A stretch of DNA of 64,000 nucleotides. Source: Croceitalea marina (lineage in GTDB: Bacteria; Bacteroidota; Bacteroidia; Flavobacteriales; Flavobacteriaceae). The stretch is taken from positions 27,633 to 91,632 of the forward strand of contig NZ_JBHULB010000001.1 in the NCBI RefSeq assembly GCF_042684265.1, written 5' to 3'. Positions 43,396 to 51,534 of this stretch are shown here, in pieces; the first letter of the stretch is position 1; every line of letters starts with the position of its first letter. The notes beneath the pieces were generated by a model. It worked only from the letters and a program-made list of their open reading frames with translations, made no database searches and was not told where the DNA came from. The translations under genes were made by a program, and so were the position numbers.

Positions 43396-45321
43396 TTACG
43401 AATCTTTTAAAGGTATTTCTATAGTCACTACGGTTCCTCGATTTGGTGTACTATCTAACATTAACCTAGCATTCAAGTTATGTAATCTATTTTCAATATT
43501 TTTTAGCCCTATACCTTTTCTTAAATTTTCCAACTCAAAACCTTTGCCATCATCTTCAAAAATCAATTGAAACAATCCGTCGTGAATGTTAAGGTGAGCT
43601 TCAACACTGTTTGCCTCTGCATGTTTAATGGTATTGGTAAACAGCTCTTGTATGATCTGATATAATTCAACTTTTAGCTTTGGCTCTAAATCATTTACCG
43701 TTTCTTTTGGATGGGCGGAAAAACTAATTTCAATCTCCGAATTCTTTTCGAGCTGATTTATATAGTTTTCCAATAAGGAAATAAATGCATTTTGATTAAA
43801 TTTTTTAGGCACCAAATCATGAGAGATATCCCGCACCAGTTCGTAAGTATCGTTGACCTGAGCCATAACTTCTTTTTGAAATTTGGTGTCTTCTTTCAAA
43901 TTGGCCAATTGTAGTTTAATACCGGCTAAATTACCACCGATACTATCATGAAGTTGTTTCGCTATTCTATAGCGCTCTTCTTGCTGGGCATCTAAAGAGG
44001 CACGGGCAAGTTCCAATTCTTGAGAACTTAAAAGTGAAGCGATTTTTTGAGAATTCAACTCTTCTTGTTGTTGGTTTAGCTGACTTTGGGTCTGCAATTT
44101 TTGATAATAAACAAAAAGAAGCGCTATTATAGGCACCAATAGTACCAAAAAGCCATATAAAAAAGCCTTTTTAATGGTTTTTTGACGTTCAATTTCGCTT
44201 TGCTTGGCCAATTGTTCTTCTTTGAGTTCGTAGATCTGATTTTCTTTCTGTAGGGTTTGATACTTTATTTCTATTTCTTTTATAGCCTTGCTATTCTGCT
44301 GTTCTAAAATTTGATTGGATACCCTTAGGTATTGCGTCATCAAATTATAGGCATTCTCGAAGTCCCCTTTTTTCTGATAGGTAATACGTAGACTATTGAT
44401 TATCTTTTTTTGAAGCTCAAGTCGATTCCATTGCATGGCATTGGCGTAGGCCATTGAGAGCGCCATTTCGGCCATTTGAAACTGTTCTAATTTAGTACAT
44501 ACCTTGCCATAGTCAAGCACAGCTTCGGTATAAATATCAAAATATTTTTGATCGAGGGCATCGGCCATGGTGTTTTCAAAAAAGGTAAAGGCATGGTCGT
44601 TCTTATTTTCCATCGCCGCCAATCTACCAAAACTTAGATTTACCCAAAGTTTTAATCTAGGGGAATCCATATCCGACAGAATAGTTTTGGTTGACTCAAA
44701 ATATTTTTTAGCCAAGCCAATATCTTCTCTTTGAAGGGTTATCGTACCCAAATAGAAATTAGACCTGGCTCTAATGGTATTATCAGTGCTGTTTTGTAGT
44801 AATTCGGAAAAGATGACCTTGGCTTCTTCATAAGAACCTTTTTGCACATAGGTTTCCGCGAGTCCCATTTTTAGATTTATGTGCTCTTTTTCGTATTCTG
44901 AGAAATTTGTTTGTGACGTACCTTCGATATATGCTTTTAGTGCTTCATCAAGAAGGCCATTTAGATAATTGCCTTTGCCCAATAACAATTGCCCCCGAGC
45001 TTTATTTAGTTGAATATTTTTTAATTCTTTGCTTTTTAATGAGACCAGGCCGTTAATAAGATTTCCATAATATATCGTTGAATCTCCGTTGCCATGTTTT
45101 TGATGTTCATTTCCGATATGGTACAAAAGATTTGCTCTCTCATTAGTTTCTGAGGTATTCATCAAAGCTTTGTAGAGCGAATCATTTATTACGTCAGGGG
45201 TATGCCCATAGGCCTGAAAGCGAACACTTTCTTGAGCGTTTGTAATAAAATGAAAGAGTATGGTTGCAGCAATGGCGCAGACGATACTTCTATTTCCTTG
45301 GACGATTATCAAATTATACAA
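43396..45321 (-). CDS. TPR sensor histidine kinase (HisKA_3)
   Basis: A roughly 641-residue sensor kinase. Signal peptide IVCAIAATILFHFITNAQ, then TPR-like repeats over about 60-340, one membrane helix at about 386-405 (AFLYGFLVLLVPIIALLFVY), a coiled coil, a HisKA_3 phosphoacceptor (RIAKQLHDSIGGNLAGI) and an HATPase_c domain ending IGLKNIENRLHNLNARLML and TPNRGTVVTIEIPL. TPR on the periplasmic side suggests protein or peptide sensing. No ATG lies near the start: 45321 is TTG (45312 TTG is another option), so the exact start is uncertain. Pairs with the adjacent response regulator. Confidence 0.9.
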   Translation of the reverse strand: MYNLIIVQGNRSIVCAIAATILFHFITNAQESVRFQAYGHTPDVINDSLYKALMNTSETNERANLLYHIGNEHQKHGNGDSTIYYGNLINGLVSLKSKELKNIQLNKARGQLLLGKGNYLNGLLDEALKAYIEGTSQTNFSEYEKEHINLKMGLAETYVQKGSYEEAKVIFSELLQNSTDNTIRARSNFYLGTITLQREDIGLAKKYFESTKTILSDMDSPRLKLWVNLSFGRLAAMENKNDHAFTFFENTMADALDQKYFDIYTEAVLDYGKVCTKLEQFQMAEMALSMAYANAMQWNRLELQKKIINSLRITYQKKGDFENAYNLMTQYLRVSNQILEQQNSKAIKEIEIKYQTLQKENQIYELKEEQLAKQSEIERQKTIKKAFLYGFLVLLVPIIALLFVYYQKLQTQSQLNQQQEELNSQKIASLLSSQELELARASLDAQQEERYRIAKQLHDSIGGNLAGIKLQLANLKEDTKFQKEVMAQVNDTYELVRDISHDLVPKKFNQNAFISLLENYINQLEKNSEIEISFSAHPKETVNDLEPKLKVELYQIIQELFTNTIKHAEANSVEAHLNIHDGLFQLIFEDDGKGFELENLRKGIGLKNIENRLHNLNARLMLDSTPNRGTVVTIEIPLKDS

Positions 45322-45470
45322 AATAAGGGAATAAAAGTAAGATATTTAAATATGGAAGTACTCCCTGTTTTCCGTGAGAGCCATACTTAAGATAGCTTTC
45401 TAAAAAGAAAAATGTTGTAATCGAATAAATACGGGTTGAAATAATACGTTATTCACGTAGTCCAAAATGG

Positions 45471-45902
45471 TTAGTTAAGGGAGTTATGTTGGACTTTTTC
45501 GATATAAAACCCAGTATTTTCAAGTAACTGTTTTACATTATACCAAAATACCTTTGTGGTGAAAAATTTTGAAGGATTAGGGCTCGTTAAAGTATTCAGT
45601 TCTTCGATATTAAACTTGCTTTTTTCAACATTTTGCTCTTGACTAAGGTCCGTGAAACCCATGGTCCATTCTGAAAAAAATCGTTCTTGACAGGGGCTTT
45701 CGTTTAATACCTCTACATTTTCGTGCCTAATGTCGTCATCGATATTATGGAATAACTCTTTGACATCCGTTTTATCACCTTCAATAAGTTGTACAAAGTA
45801 ACCGCTTCGATATACAAGACACCCGGTTATATTTTTTTGCTGATTATTTTTCCTTGAAGTATCGACTAATTCTCTGATATCTTCTAAAGATATATCGCTC
45901 AT
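45471..45902 (-). CDS. BLUF-type photoreceptor domain protein, 5' end apparently frameshifted
   Basis: A 143-residue product from the ATG at 45902 that covers most of a BLUF (blue light using FAD) domain: RKNNQQKNITGCLVYRSGYF holds the flavin-contacting Asn, YFVQLIEGD the conserved Gln, then SEWTMGFTDL. The first beta strand lies upstream without a start in this frame: codons 45944-45903 read GIIYVYQLTCCSEA. An ATG at 45934 is one base out of frame; one extra T in the following T-run (45929-45931) would give MFYQLTCCSEA. So this gene looks frameshifted. The LTYxS-type active Tyr is Cys here. It lies upstream of the sensor kinase on the same strand. It could also be a sequencing error. Confidence 0.75.
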   Translation of the reverse strand: MSDISLEDIRELVDTSRKNNQQKNITGCLVYRSGYFVQLIEGDKTDVKELFHNIDDDIRHENVEVLNESPCQERFFSEWTMGFTDLSQEQNVEKSKFNIEELNTLTSPNPSKFFTTKVFWYNVKQLLENTGFYIEKVQHNSLN

Positions 45903-46041
45903 AGCCTCTGAGCAGCAGGTAAGTTGGTAAACATAAATTATTCCTTGTACAGTAAAAATGTAAGAAAAGTATTATATTTTGAAAAATTCTTAGAATGGAT
46001 TATTTTTAAAGATTAACTGTTGCAATTCTAAATTGAAGTCC

Positions 46042-46079
46042 ACAAAAAAACCTCCAACTAGTGTAACTAATTGAAGGTT
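46042..46079 (-). terminator. Terminator of tRNA-Lys
   Basis: Minus-strand hairpin: AACCTTCAATTAG pairs with CTAGTTGGAGGTT across a short loop with wobble pairs (46049-46079), then a T-run (46042-46048). Confidence 0.65.
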
Positions 46080-46082
46080 ATG

Positions 46083-46155
46083 TGACCTGACTGGGGCTCG
46101 AACCCAGGACCCTCTCCTTAAAAGGGAGATGCTCTACCAACTGAGCTATCAGGTC
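46083..46155 (-). tRNA. tRNA-Lys(TTT)
   Basis: The minus strand folds as a tRNA: acceptor GACCTGA/TCAGGTC, D arm GCTC-AGTTGGTA-GAGC, anticodon stem with loop CTTTTAA (anticodon TTT), T arm with GGTTCGAGCCC. Discriminator A, CCA not encoded. Reads AAA/AAG. Confidence 0.96.
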
Positions 46156-46240
46156 ATTTCGCTTTTTATGTTTTGACTATTGCCCTAAAGCGGCTGCAAA
46201 TATAATATCAATAATTTCATTTTTCAACCTGAATTAATAA

Positions 46241-46248
46241 TAAATTTG
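46241..46248 (+). promoter_or_regulatory. -7 promoter element of aroK
   Basis: TAAATTTG, an exact TAnnTTTG match, 34 nt before the aroK ATG at 46282; it lies inside the longer upstream reading, supporting 46282 as the start. Confidence 0.5.
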
Positions 46249-46281
46249 TCTTTTTTTTTAATAAGTGTTCAAATAGTAGAA

Positions 46282-46797
46282 ATGAAGGTTGTTTTAGTGG
46301 GTTATATGGCCAGTGGAAAATCGACAATAGGTAAAGAACTGGCGAATACTTTAAGAATTGACTTCGTTGATTTAGATAAAGCAATAGCTGAAGAGGCAGG
46401 GCTTTCAATTACTGAGCTATTTAAGAAGAAAGGAGAGCTTTTTTTTAGAAAAACCGAAGCACTTGTCTTGGAAAAGTTGCTTCATAGTAATAAAAGTTTT
46501 GTCCTTGCTACAGGAGGAGGTACACCTTGCTACGGAAATAACATGAAAATTATTACTGAAAATGCCTCAACTTCCGTTTACTTAAAGTTATCAATACCAT
46601 CATTACTTGATAGAATTAGTAAAGAAAAGGAAACAAGACCATTGGTCGCAGGTATCGCGAACGATGATTTACCTGAATTTGTAGGCAAGCACCTTTTTGA
46701 AAGAAGTATGCACTACCAAAAGGCGGATAGTATTGTTACCTGTGAAGCTAAAACAGTGAATGAAGTAGTAGAAGAAATTAAAGAAGTACTAGGCTAA
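46282..46797 (+). CDS. aroK: Shikimate kinase
   Basis: A 171-residue kinase of aromatic amino acid biosynthesis. Walker A is GYMASGKSTIG; FVDLDKAIAEEAG and FFRKTEALVLEKL follow, and ATGGGTPCYGNN and ETRPLVAG are shikimate-kinase signatures (substrate and lid Arg). The ATG at 46282 gives MKVVLVGYMASG, the family's usual first strand, and lies after the promoter; the reading from 46246 is rejected. Its end overlaps the convergent PRTase gene by 9 nt. Confidence 0.95.
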   Translation: MKVVLVGYMASGKSTIGKELANTLRIDFVDLDKAIAEEAGLSITELFKKKGELFFRKTEALVLEKLLHSNKSFVLATGGGTPCYGNNMKIITENASTSVYLKLSIPSLLDRISKEKETRPLVAGIANDDLPEFVGKHLFERSMHYQKADSIVTCEAKTVNEVVEEIKEVLG

Positions 46798-47286
46798 ATA
46801 GACCAAATCATTTTTGGCCTTAAACTCTACTTTAATATGCTCGTTTAGTGAAGTGGATAGTGAAATACCTTTATAATCAGCTTTTACAGGATATTTTTTA
46901 TGATTTCTATTCACTAGAACTGCTGTTTTCAACTGTTTCAAAGGAGTCTTTAAAAAATGATGTACTCCATAAATCAGGGTTGTTCCTGAGTTTAAAACAT
47001 CATCTATAAGCACTATAGATTTGTTTTGATATTCGCTTTCATTCAGCGAAGTAGTAACCCCGCTCTCTAAAGGATTTTTCTTATTCATAGAAACTTTACA
47101 GAGCACGATATCTGCTTGCGTAATCTTTTCAAGTACTGATTTTATCTTCTTTGCAAAACTGAGACCACCACCATCGATACCAGCAATAATCAGTTCCGTT
47201 TCATCTACATTTGCCTCATATATTTGGTAGGCAATTCGTTTTATTTTATGTTGAATCTGTTTGTGTGTAAGAATTTTATCTATCAT
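46789..47286 (-). CDS. Phosphoribosyltransferase family protein
   Basis: A 165-residue type I PRTase. The PRPP-binding loop is SIVLIDDVLNSGTTLIYG and DGGGLSFAKKIKS is the N-terminal PPi loop region. The family is PyrR/Hpt-like but the nucleobase cannot be told; the middle (GVTTSLNESEYQNKS) and the surrounding residues resemble PyrR-like proteins of Bacteroidetes. Its 3' end overlaps aroK by 9 nt on the opposite strand. Confidence 0.88.
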   Translation of the reverse strand: MIDKILTHKQIQHKIKRIAYQIYEANVDETELIIAGIDGGGLSFAKKIKSVLEKITQADIVLCKVSMNKKNPLESGVTTSLNESEYQNKSIVLIDDVLNSGTTLIYGVHHFLKTPLKQLKTAVLVNRNHKKYPVKADYKGISLSTSLNEHIKVEFKAKNDLVYLA

Positions 47287-47321
47287 AGCGCCATGTTTCT
47301 TTCCAAAGATAAAGAATAGAC

Positions 47322-47693
47322 TTATTCCGATTCGTCTAAATAGTCATCGATGTTTCTCCTATCTTTTTTTGTTGGGCGACCAGCACCCTTTTTTCTATAG
47401 TAATCCTTAGAAAATTTTAATAATTCATTGTGCTCAAATGCCTCTTTGGGTGTGGTGTCTTTTCTATACATATCTACCAACTTGGCCCCAACCCTACTTT
47501 CAGGTATATCCAATACCTCTAAACGGTAATCGATTTGATTTTTGCGCACAATTATTTTATCAGTGGGGTAAACCTCTTTTGAGGGTTTTATAACTTGATC
47601 GTTGACCCTAACGTGCCCTTTTTTACAGGCCGTGGTGGCTATGTTTCTAGTTTTAAAATAGCGTACGCTCCATAAATACTTATCAATACGCAT
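47322..47693 (-). CDS. S4-domain RNA-binding protein (HslR/Hsp15-like)
   Basis: A 123-residue protein with an S4 RNA-binding domain at residues 1-60 (MRIDKYLWSVRYFKTRNIAT, then CKKGHVRVNDQVIKPS), like Hsp15, which rescues stalled 50S subunits with attached nascent chains. The C-terminal tail (GAGRPTKKDRRNIDDY) is basic and typical. Same strand as the PRTase gene, 35 nt away. Confidence 0.92.
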   Translation of the reverse strand: MRIDKYLWSVRYFKTRNIATTACKKGHVRVNDQVIKPSKEVYPTDKIIVRKNQIDYRLEVLDIPESRVGAKLVDMYRKDTTPKEAFEHNELLKFSKDYYRKKGAGRPTKKDRRNIDDYLDESE

Positions 47694-47766
47694 AGATAAT
47701 GCTAATCTTTGTTAAGGTAAAGAACAAAAATAGCTGAAAATCGTATCTTGCGCCTTCAATAAAAAA

Positions 47767-48759
47767 ATGAAAATGAAAAGAATTTTAAGTGTTCTAGGCA
47801 TCGCACTTTTGTTTATGTCCTGCGGGAATGATGATGAAAATAATATTCAAGCCGTACCACCACGTTTGTTAAGTGAAGTAGAACCTGAGAATAGAGCGGA
47901 AATCATTTCATTTCTTAAAACTCATTTTTATAACTATGAAGAGTTTCAAAATCCTCCAGCAAATTTTGATTTCAAAATTAAGTTGGATACGATTGCTGGA
48001 GATAATGCTGATAAAACTCCATTGATACAACAGGTAGATTCTGCTATTATTGACGTATCTGCACTTGAATTTGCTCTAAGTGATGGAGAAGAAAATATCC
48101 CTCATCAATATTATTATTTGCAGGCTCGGGCAGGGGTTGATACCAGAGATAATCCGTCTGTAGCGGATTCTGTCTTTGTACGTTATGAAGGTAAACTGCT
48201 AGACAGATCGTCGTTCGATGGCTCCACCGTTAGTCCAGTTTGGTTTGATTTGTCTAGAATTCAAGCTCCACTTCAAGGTTTTAGGGGTTTCTCTGAGGGA
48301 ATGGTCAATTTCAAACCTGGCGGAGATGCTATTATTAACCCAGACGGAACTTTCGCCGTTGAAGATTATGGGATAGGAATGATGATTTTTCCTTCTGGTT
48401 TAGGTGGTTTTAATTCCGTTAGTGGAGGAATTCCGCAGTATAGTCCGCTTATTTTTCAAATAGATCTTTTCACCATTAATAAGACAGACCATGATGGAGA
48501 TGGTATACCATCAATTGATGAAGACCTGAACGGAAATGGATATCTTTATGATGATAATACCGACGAACAAGCTGAAATAGATGCAGGACTTCGTTCTTTC
48601 ACGGTTAATTTTTTAGATCCTGATGATGATGATGATGGGGTTTCTACCAGAGAGGAAATATCTGATGCCGATGGAAATATTATATTTCCTTATCCAAGTA
48701 CTGGTGGAGTACCAGATTATTTGAATCCTGATGTGCAACGAACTTCTGACGATAATTAA
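47767..48759 (+). CDS. FKBP-type peptidyl-prolyl isomerase lipoprotein
   Basis: A 330-residue lipoprotein with a signal (ILSVLGIALLFMSC, Cys19). The middle holds a two-part FKBP-like fold: SVADSVFVRYEGKLLDRSSF and PVWFDLSRIQAPLQGF, then FSEGMVNFKPGGDAI and IPQYSPLIFQIDL. The C-terminal 100 residues carry Asp-rich, calcium-binding TSP3-like repeats: DHDGDGIPSIDEDLNGNG and PDDDDDGVSTREE. Acts outside the cytoplasm as foldase or chaperone. Ends at a strong bidirectional hairpin. Confidence 0.88.
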   Translation: MKMKRILSVLGIALLFMSCGNDDENNIQAVPPRLLSEVEPENRAEIISFLKTHFYNYEEFQNPPANFDFKIKLDTIAGDNADKTPLIQQVDSAIIDVSALEFALSDGEENIPHQYYYLQARAGVDTRDNPSVADSVFVRYEGKLLDRSSFDGSTVSPVWFDLSRIQAPLQGFRGFSEGMVNFKPGGDAIINPDGTFAVEDYGIGMMIFPSGLGGFNSVSGGIPQYSPLIFQIDLFTINKTDHDGDGIPSIDEDLNGNGYLYDDNTDEQAEIDAGLRSFTVNFLDPDDDDDGVSTREEISDADGNIIFPYPSTGGVPDYLNPDVQRTSDDN

Positions 48760-48765
48760 TAAAAT

Positions 48766-48798
48766 AAAAAAGCCTCGATTACTTATCGAGGCTTTTTT
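48766..48798. terminator. Bidirectional terminator (FKBP gene / porin gene)
   Basis: Fourteen-bp stem: AAAAAAGCCTCGAT (48766-48779) with ATCGAGGCTTTTTT (48785-48798), 5-nt loop. Suits both the FKBP gene and the convergent porin gene. Confidence 0.92.
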
Positions 48799-48821
48799 AT
48801 TTAAACAATATGAAGTTGTAT

Positions 48822-49409
48822 TTATATCTTCAGGGAAAAGCTTAAAATAAGTTGATCCGGTCGGGTATCTACTCTATCTTCTCCTAATTCAGTAATATTA
48901 TTGTTGATAAAATTAATTTCGTTTTCACTAAAACCACGTTCGTAGCGTAAATCAATTCCAAACTTGCCTAGGTTTACTCCGGCACCAATATTAAGTCCTA
49001 CTGAAAAATCGTTCTCAATATCATCAATAGTAATACCGTCAAATTTTGTGTTTAGTATATACTGAAAAGAAGGCCCTGCAAAAACATGAAGTGGGCCAAT
49101 TACTTTTGCACCCAGTAATACCGGTACATCCAACTTTTGAATTTTTAAATCACCTTCGTCATAGCCAGATTTAGTACTTGTGTAAACCAGTTCTGGTCTT
49201 AAGTAGATTCGGTTACCAAGTTTACCGTAAAAACCGACATGGTATCCGGCGTTTCGATCAGGGTTTTCAAAAGCCTGCTCAGCTGACTTAAAATAATCAC
49301 CGTTACCGTTGTAATTGAGTCCAGCTTTAATACCAAATCCTGAACCGCTTTGTGCGAAGGCACTTGCACTAAAAAGAGCAACTACCACAATCATAAGTGT
49401 TTTTTTCAT
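48822..49409 (-). CDS. Outer membrane beta-barrel (porin family) protein
   Basis: A 195-residue exported protein with a signal MKKTLMIVVVALFSASAFAQ and an eight-strand-type beta-barrel pattern: alternating hydrophobic residues in GFGIKAGLNYNGNGDYF, NRIYLRPELVYTSTKSGYD and IDLRYERGFSENEINF. It ends LILSFSLKI, a typical outer-membrane C-terminus. It is upstream of two palindromes at 49440-49473. Function: general outer-membrane protein, unspecific. Confidence 0.9.
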   Translation of the reverse strand: MKKTLMIVVVALFSASAFAQSGSGFGIKAGLNYNGNGDYFKSAEQAFENPDRNAGYHVGFYGKLGNRIYLRPELVYTSTKSGYDEGDLKIQKLDVPVLLGAKVIGPLHVFAGPSFQYILNTKFDGITIDDIENDFSVGLNIGAGVNLGKFGIDLRYERGFSENEINFINNNITELGEDRVDTRPDQLILSFSLKI

Positions 49410-49439
49410 TTTGTTCCGTTTTTTAATTATGCGAAAAGA

Positions 49440-49473
49440 GGTATCAAAGACGATACCAAACTCGATAATCGAG
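49440..49473. promoter_or_regulatory. Two adjacent palindromes upstream of the porin gene
   Basis: GGTATC (49440-49445), 6 nt, GATACC (49452-49457), then CTCGAT (49461-49466), A, ATCGAG (49468-49473). They lie 31-64 nt before the porin ATG (minus strand), in the promoter or 5' untranslated region. They may be a repressor site or RNA hairpins. Confidence 0.35.
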
Positions 49474-49553
49474 ATTTAATTTGCCCAGTGTTTCATCTAT
49501 TGTTCTTGATTTTTTCAATAATCAAAAAATTTTAGGATTACTAAGAGGGTAAA

Positions 49554-50507
49554 CTATTTTCTTTTCATCACTTTTAAAACGGCGGCCTCAATGGCTTTAT
49601 TGTTTAGGCCATATTTTTCCATTAATTGTTCTGGGGTTCCACTTTCGCCAAAAGTATCTTGGGTGGCGATAAACTCTTGTGGGGTAGGGTGGTGTGAGGC
49701 AAGGGTTCTTGCAACACTTTCTCCCAGTCCGCCAAGATAATTATGCTCTTCAGCAGACACCACACAGCCCGTCTTTTTCACAGACTTAATGATTGCTTCC
49801 TCATCCAATGGCTTTATGGTATGTATGTTTATAACCTCAGCAGATATACCTTGATTCTCTAAAGCTTCCGCCGCAATTAAAGATTCCCATACCAGATGAC
49901 CGGTGGCGATAATGGTAACATCTGTTCCTTCGGTAAGATGTAATGCCTTCCCAATTTCAAATTTTTGGTCCACGGGCGTAAAGTTGGCCACCTTCGGTCT
50001 CCCAAAGCGTAGGTAAACAGGGCCATGAAGTTCGGCAATGGCTAAAGTAGCAGCCTTGGTTTGATTGAAATCACATGGATTTATAACAGTCATGCCAGGT
50101 AACATCTTCATCAAGCCAATATCCTCTAGAATCTGATGCGTAGCCCCATCTTCACCTAAAGTTATGCCTGCATGAGAGGCACAGATTTTTACGTTTTTAT
50201 CTGAGTAGGCTATAGATTGTCGAATTTGGTCATAAACACGACCGGTTGAAAAGTTGGCAAAAGTACCGGTGAAAGGTATTTTGCCACCAATAGTTAAGCC
50301 AGCGGCAATGCCCATCATATTAGCCTCGGCGATACCAACCTGAAAAAAGCGCTCAGGATTTTCATCAATAAAGGTTTGAATCTTTAAAGAGCCTACTAAA
50401 TCTGCACATAATGCAACAACATTAGGGTTGGTTCTGCCTAATTCGGTCATTCCATCACCATAACCACTTCTCGTATCTTTTTTTCCTTGATCTGTATATT
50501 TTGTCAT
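49554..50507 (-). CDS. Transketolase, C-terminal subunit
   Basis: A 317-residue protein with the Pyr and C-terminal domains of transketolase: SGYGDGMTELGRTNPNVVAL at the N-terminus, AEANMMGIAAGLTIGGKIPF and the C-terminal GGLGESVARTLA. In this phylum transketolase is split in two genes, as here: the N-terminal subunit gene is 16 nt upstream. Carries out pentose phosphate carbon transfer; ThDP binds between subunits. Confidence 0.94.
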   Translation of the reverse strand: MTKYTDQGKKDTRSGYGDGMTELGRTNPNVVALCADLVGSLKIQTFIDENPERFFQVGIAEANMMGIAAGLTIGGKIPFTGTFANFSTGRVYDQIRQSIAYSDKNVKICASHAGITLGEDGATHQILEDIGLMKMLPGMTVINPCDFNQTKAATLAIAELHGPVYLRFGRPKVANFTPVDQKFEIGKALHLTEGTDVTIIATGHLVWESLIAAEALENQGISAEVINIHTIKPLDEEAIIKSVKKTGCVVSAEEHNYLGGLGESVARTLASHHPTPQEFIATQDTFGESGTPEQLMEKYGLNNKAIEAAVLKVMKRK

Positions 50508-50523
50508 CTTGTTGCTTAAAAAA

Positions 50524-51369
50524 TTAATAGTCCCCTAAGGTTTCAGGATTTTGTGCCAATGCAGTTGCTAACTGTTCATCATTAGGGGCTTTTCCATGCC
50601 ATGCATGGGTATGCATCATAAAGTCTACACCATTGCCCATCATAGTGGTCATGACGATACAGACCGGCTTTCCTTTTCCAGTTCTGCTTTTGGCTTCGTT
50701 TAGACCTGCTATTATCTGTTCGAGGTCGTTTCCATTTCCAACTTCCACAACATCCCATCCAAAGACACGAAACTTTTCAGCTACGTTACCTAGCGGCAAA
50801 ACATCATCGGTCGACCCATCTATCTGTTGACCGTTTAAGTCGATTGTAGCAATGTAATTATCTACTTTATTGCCCGCGGCGTACATGATGGCTTCCCAAT
50901 TCTGTCCTTCCTGAAGTTCACCATCGCCATGAAGGCTATAAATAAGTTTGTTATCACCATTTAATTTTTTGGCCTGTGCCGCACCTATTGCTACGGACAT
51001 ACCTTGACCTAATGAACCAGAAGCTATTCTTACGCCTGGTAAGCCCTCATGCGTTGTAGGATGCCCCTGTAAACGAGAATTAATGAGCCTAAACGTATTT
51101 AATTCATCAACAGAAAAATATCCTCTTCTAGCCAACACACTGTAATAGACCGGTGAGATATGTCCGTTGGAAAGAAAGAACAGGTCTTCGTCTTTTCCAT
51201 CCATATCAAAACCATCTTTTAACTCCATTACCTCATTGTATAGGGCAACAAAAAATTCGGTACAACCGAGTGAACCTCCCGGATGTCCGGAGTTTACTTT
51301 ATGCACCATTCTCAAAATATCTCTTCTAACTTGAACCACAAGGTCTTGCAGTTCTTCCAAATTTGCCAT
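50524..51369 (-). CDS. Transketolase, N-terminal subunit
   Basis: A 281-residue protein with the ThDP-binding domain: GHPGGSLGCTEFFVALY, then LQGHPTTHEGLPGVRIASGS and the GDGELQEGQNWEAIMYA motif. It needs the adjacent C-terminal subunit for activity. Transcribed from the promoter at 51394-51425 with a short leader of about 18 nt. Confidence 0.94.
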   Translation of the reverse strand: MANLEELQDLVVQVRRDILRMVHKVNSGHPGGSLGCTEFFVALYNEVMELKDGFDMDGKDEDLFFLSNGHISPVYYSVLARRGYFSVDELNTFRLINSRLQGHPTTHEGLPGVRIASGSLGQGMSVAIGAAQAKKLNGDNKLIYSLHGDGELQEGQNWEAIMYAAGNKVDNYIATIDLNGQQIDGSTDDVLPLGNVAEKFRVFGWDVVEVGNGNDLEQIIAGLNEAKSRTGKGKPVCIVMTTMMGNGVDFMMHTHAWHGKAPNDEQLATALAQNPETLGDY

Positions 51370-51393
51370 TGGTCAATTGTTTAAATATACTTT

Positions 51394-51425
51394 CAAAAGT
51401 AAGGGCATATATGCTGTAATACAAG
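51394..51425 (-). promoter_or_regulatory. Promoter of the transketolase operon
   Basis: Minus strand TACTTTTG (51394-51401) preceded after 20 nt by CTTG (51422-51425), close to TTTG-N19-TAnnTTTG; about 25 nt before the ATG at 51369. Confidence 0.6.
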
Positions 51426-51509
51426 GGCATACTCCGATTCTTTTAACAAAGCTTTTAACAAGCTGTGAACTTTATTTTTTTGTTAAGTATTTACTCTAGG
51501 TCAGATGCC

Positions 51510-51517
51510 TATATTTG
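51510..51517 (+). promoter_or_regulatory. -7 promoter element of tgt
   Basis: TATATTTG, an exact TAnnTTTG match, 17 nt before the TTG start at 51535; the leader would be only about 10 nt. A -33-like TTTG at 51479-51482 is too far (27 nt). Confidence 0.5.
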
Positions 51518-51534
51518 TCAATTAAATTTCGCTT

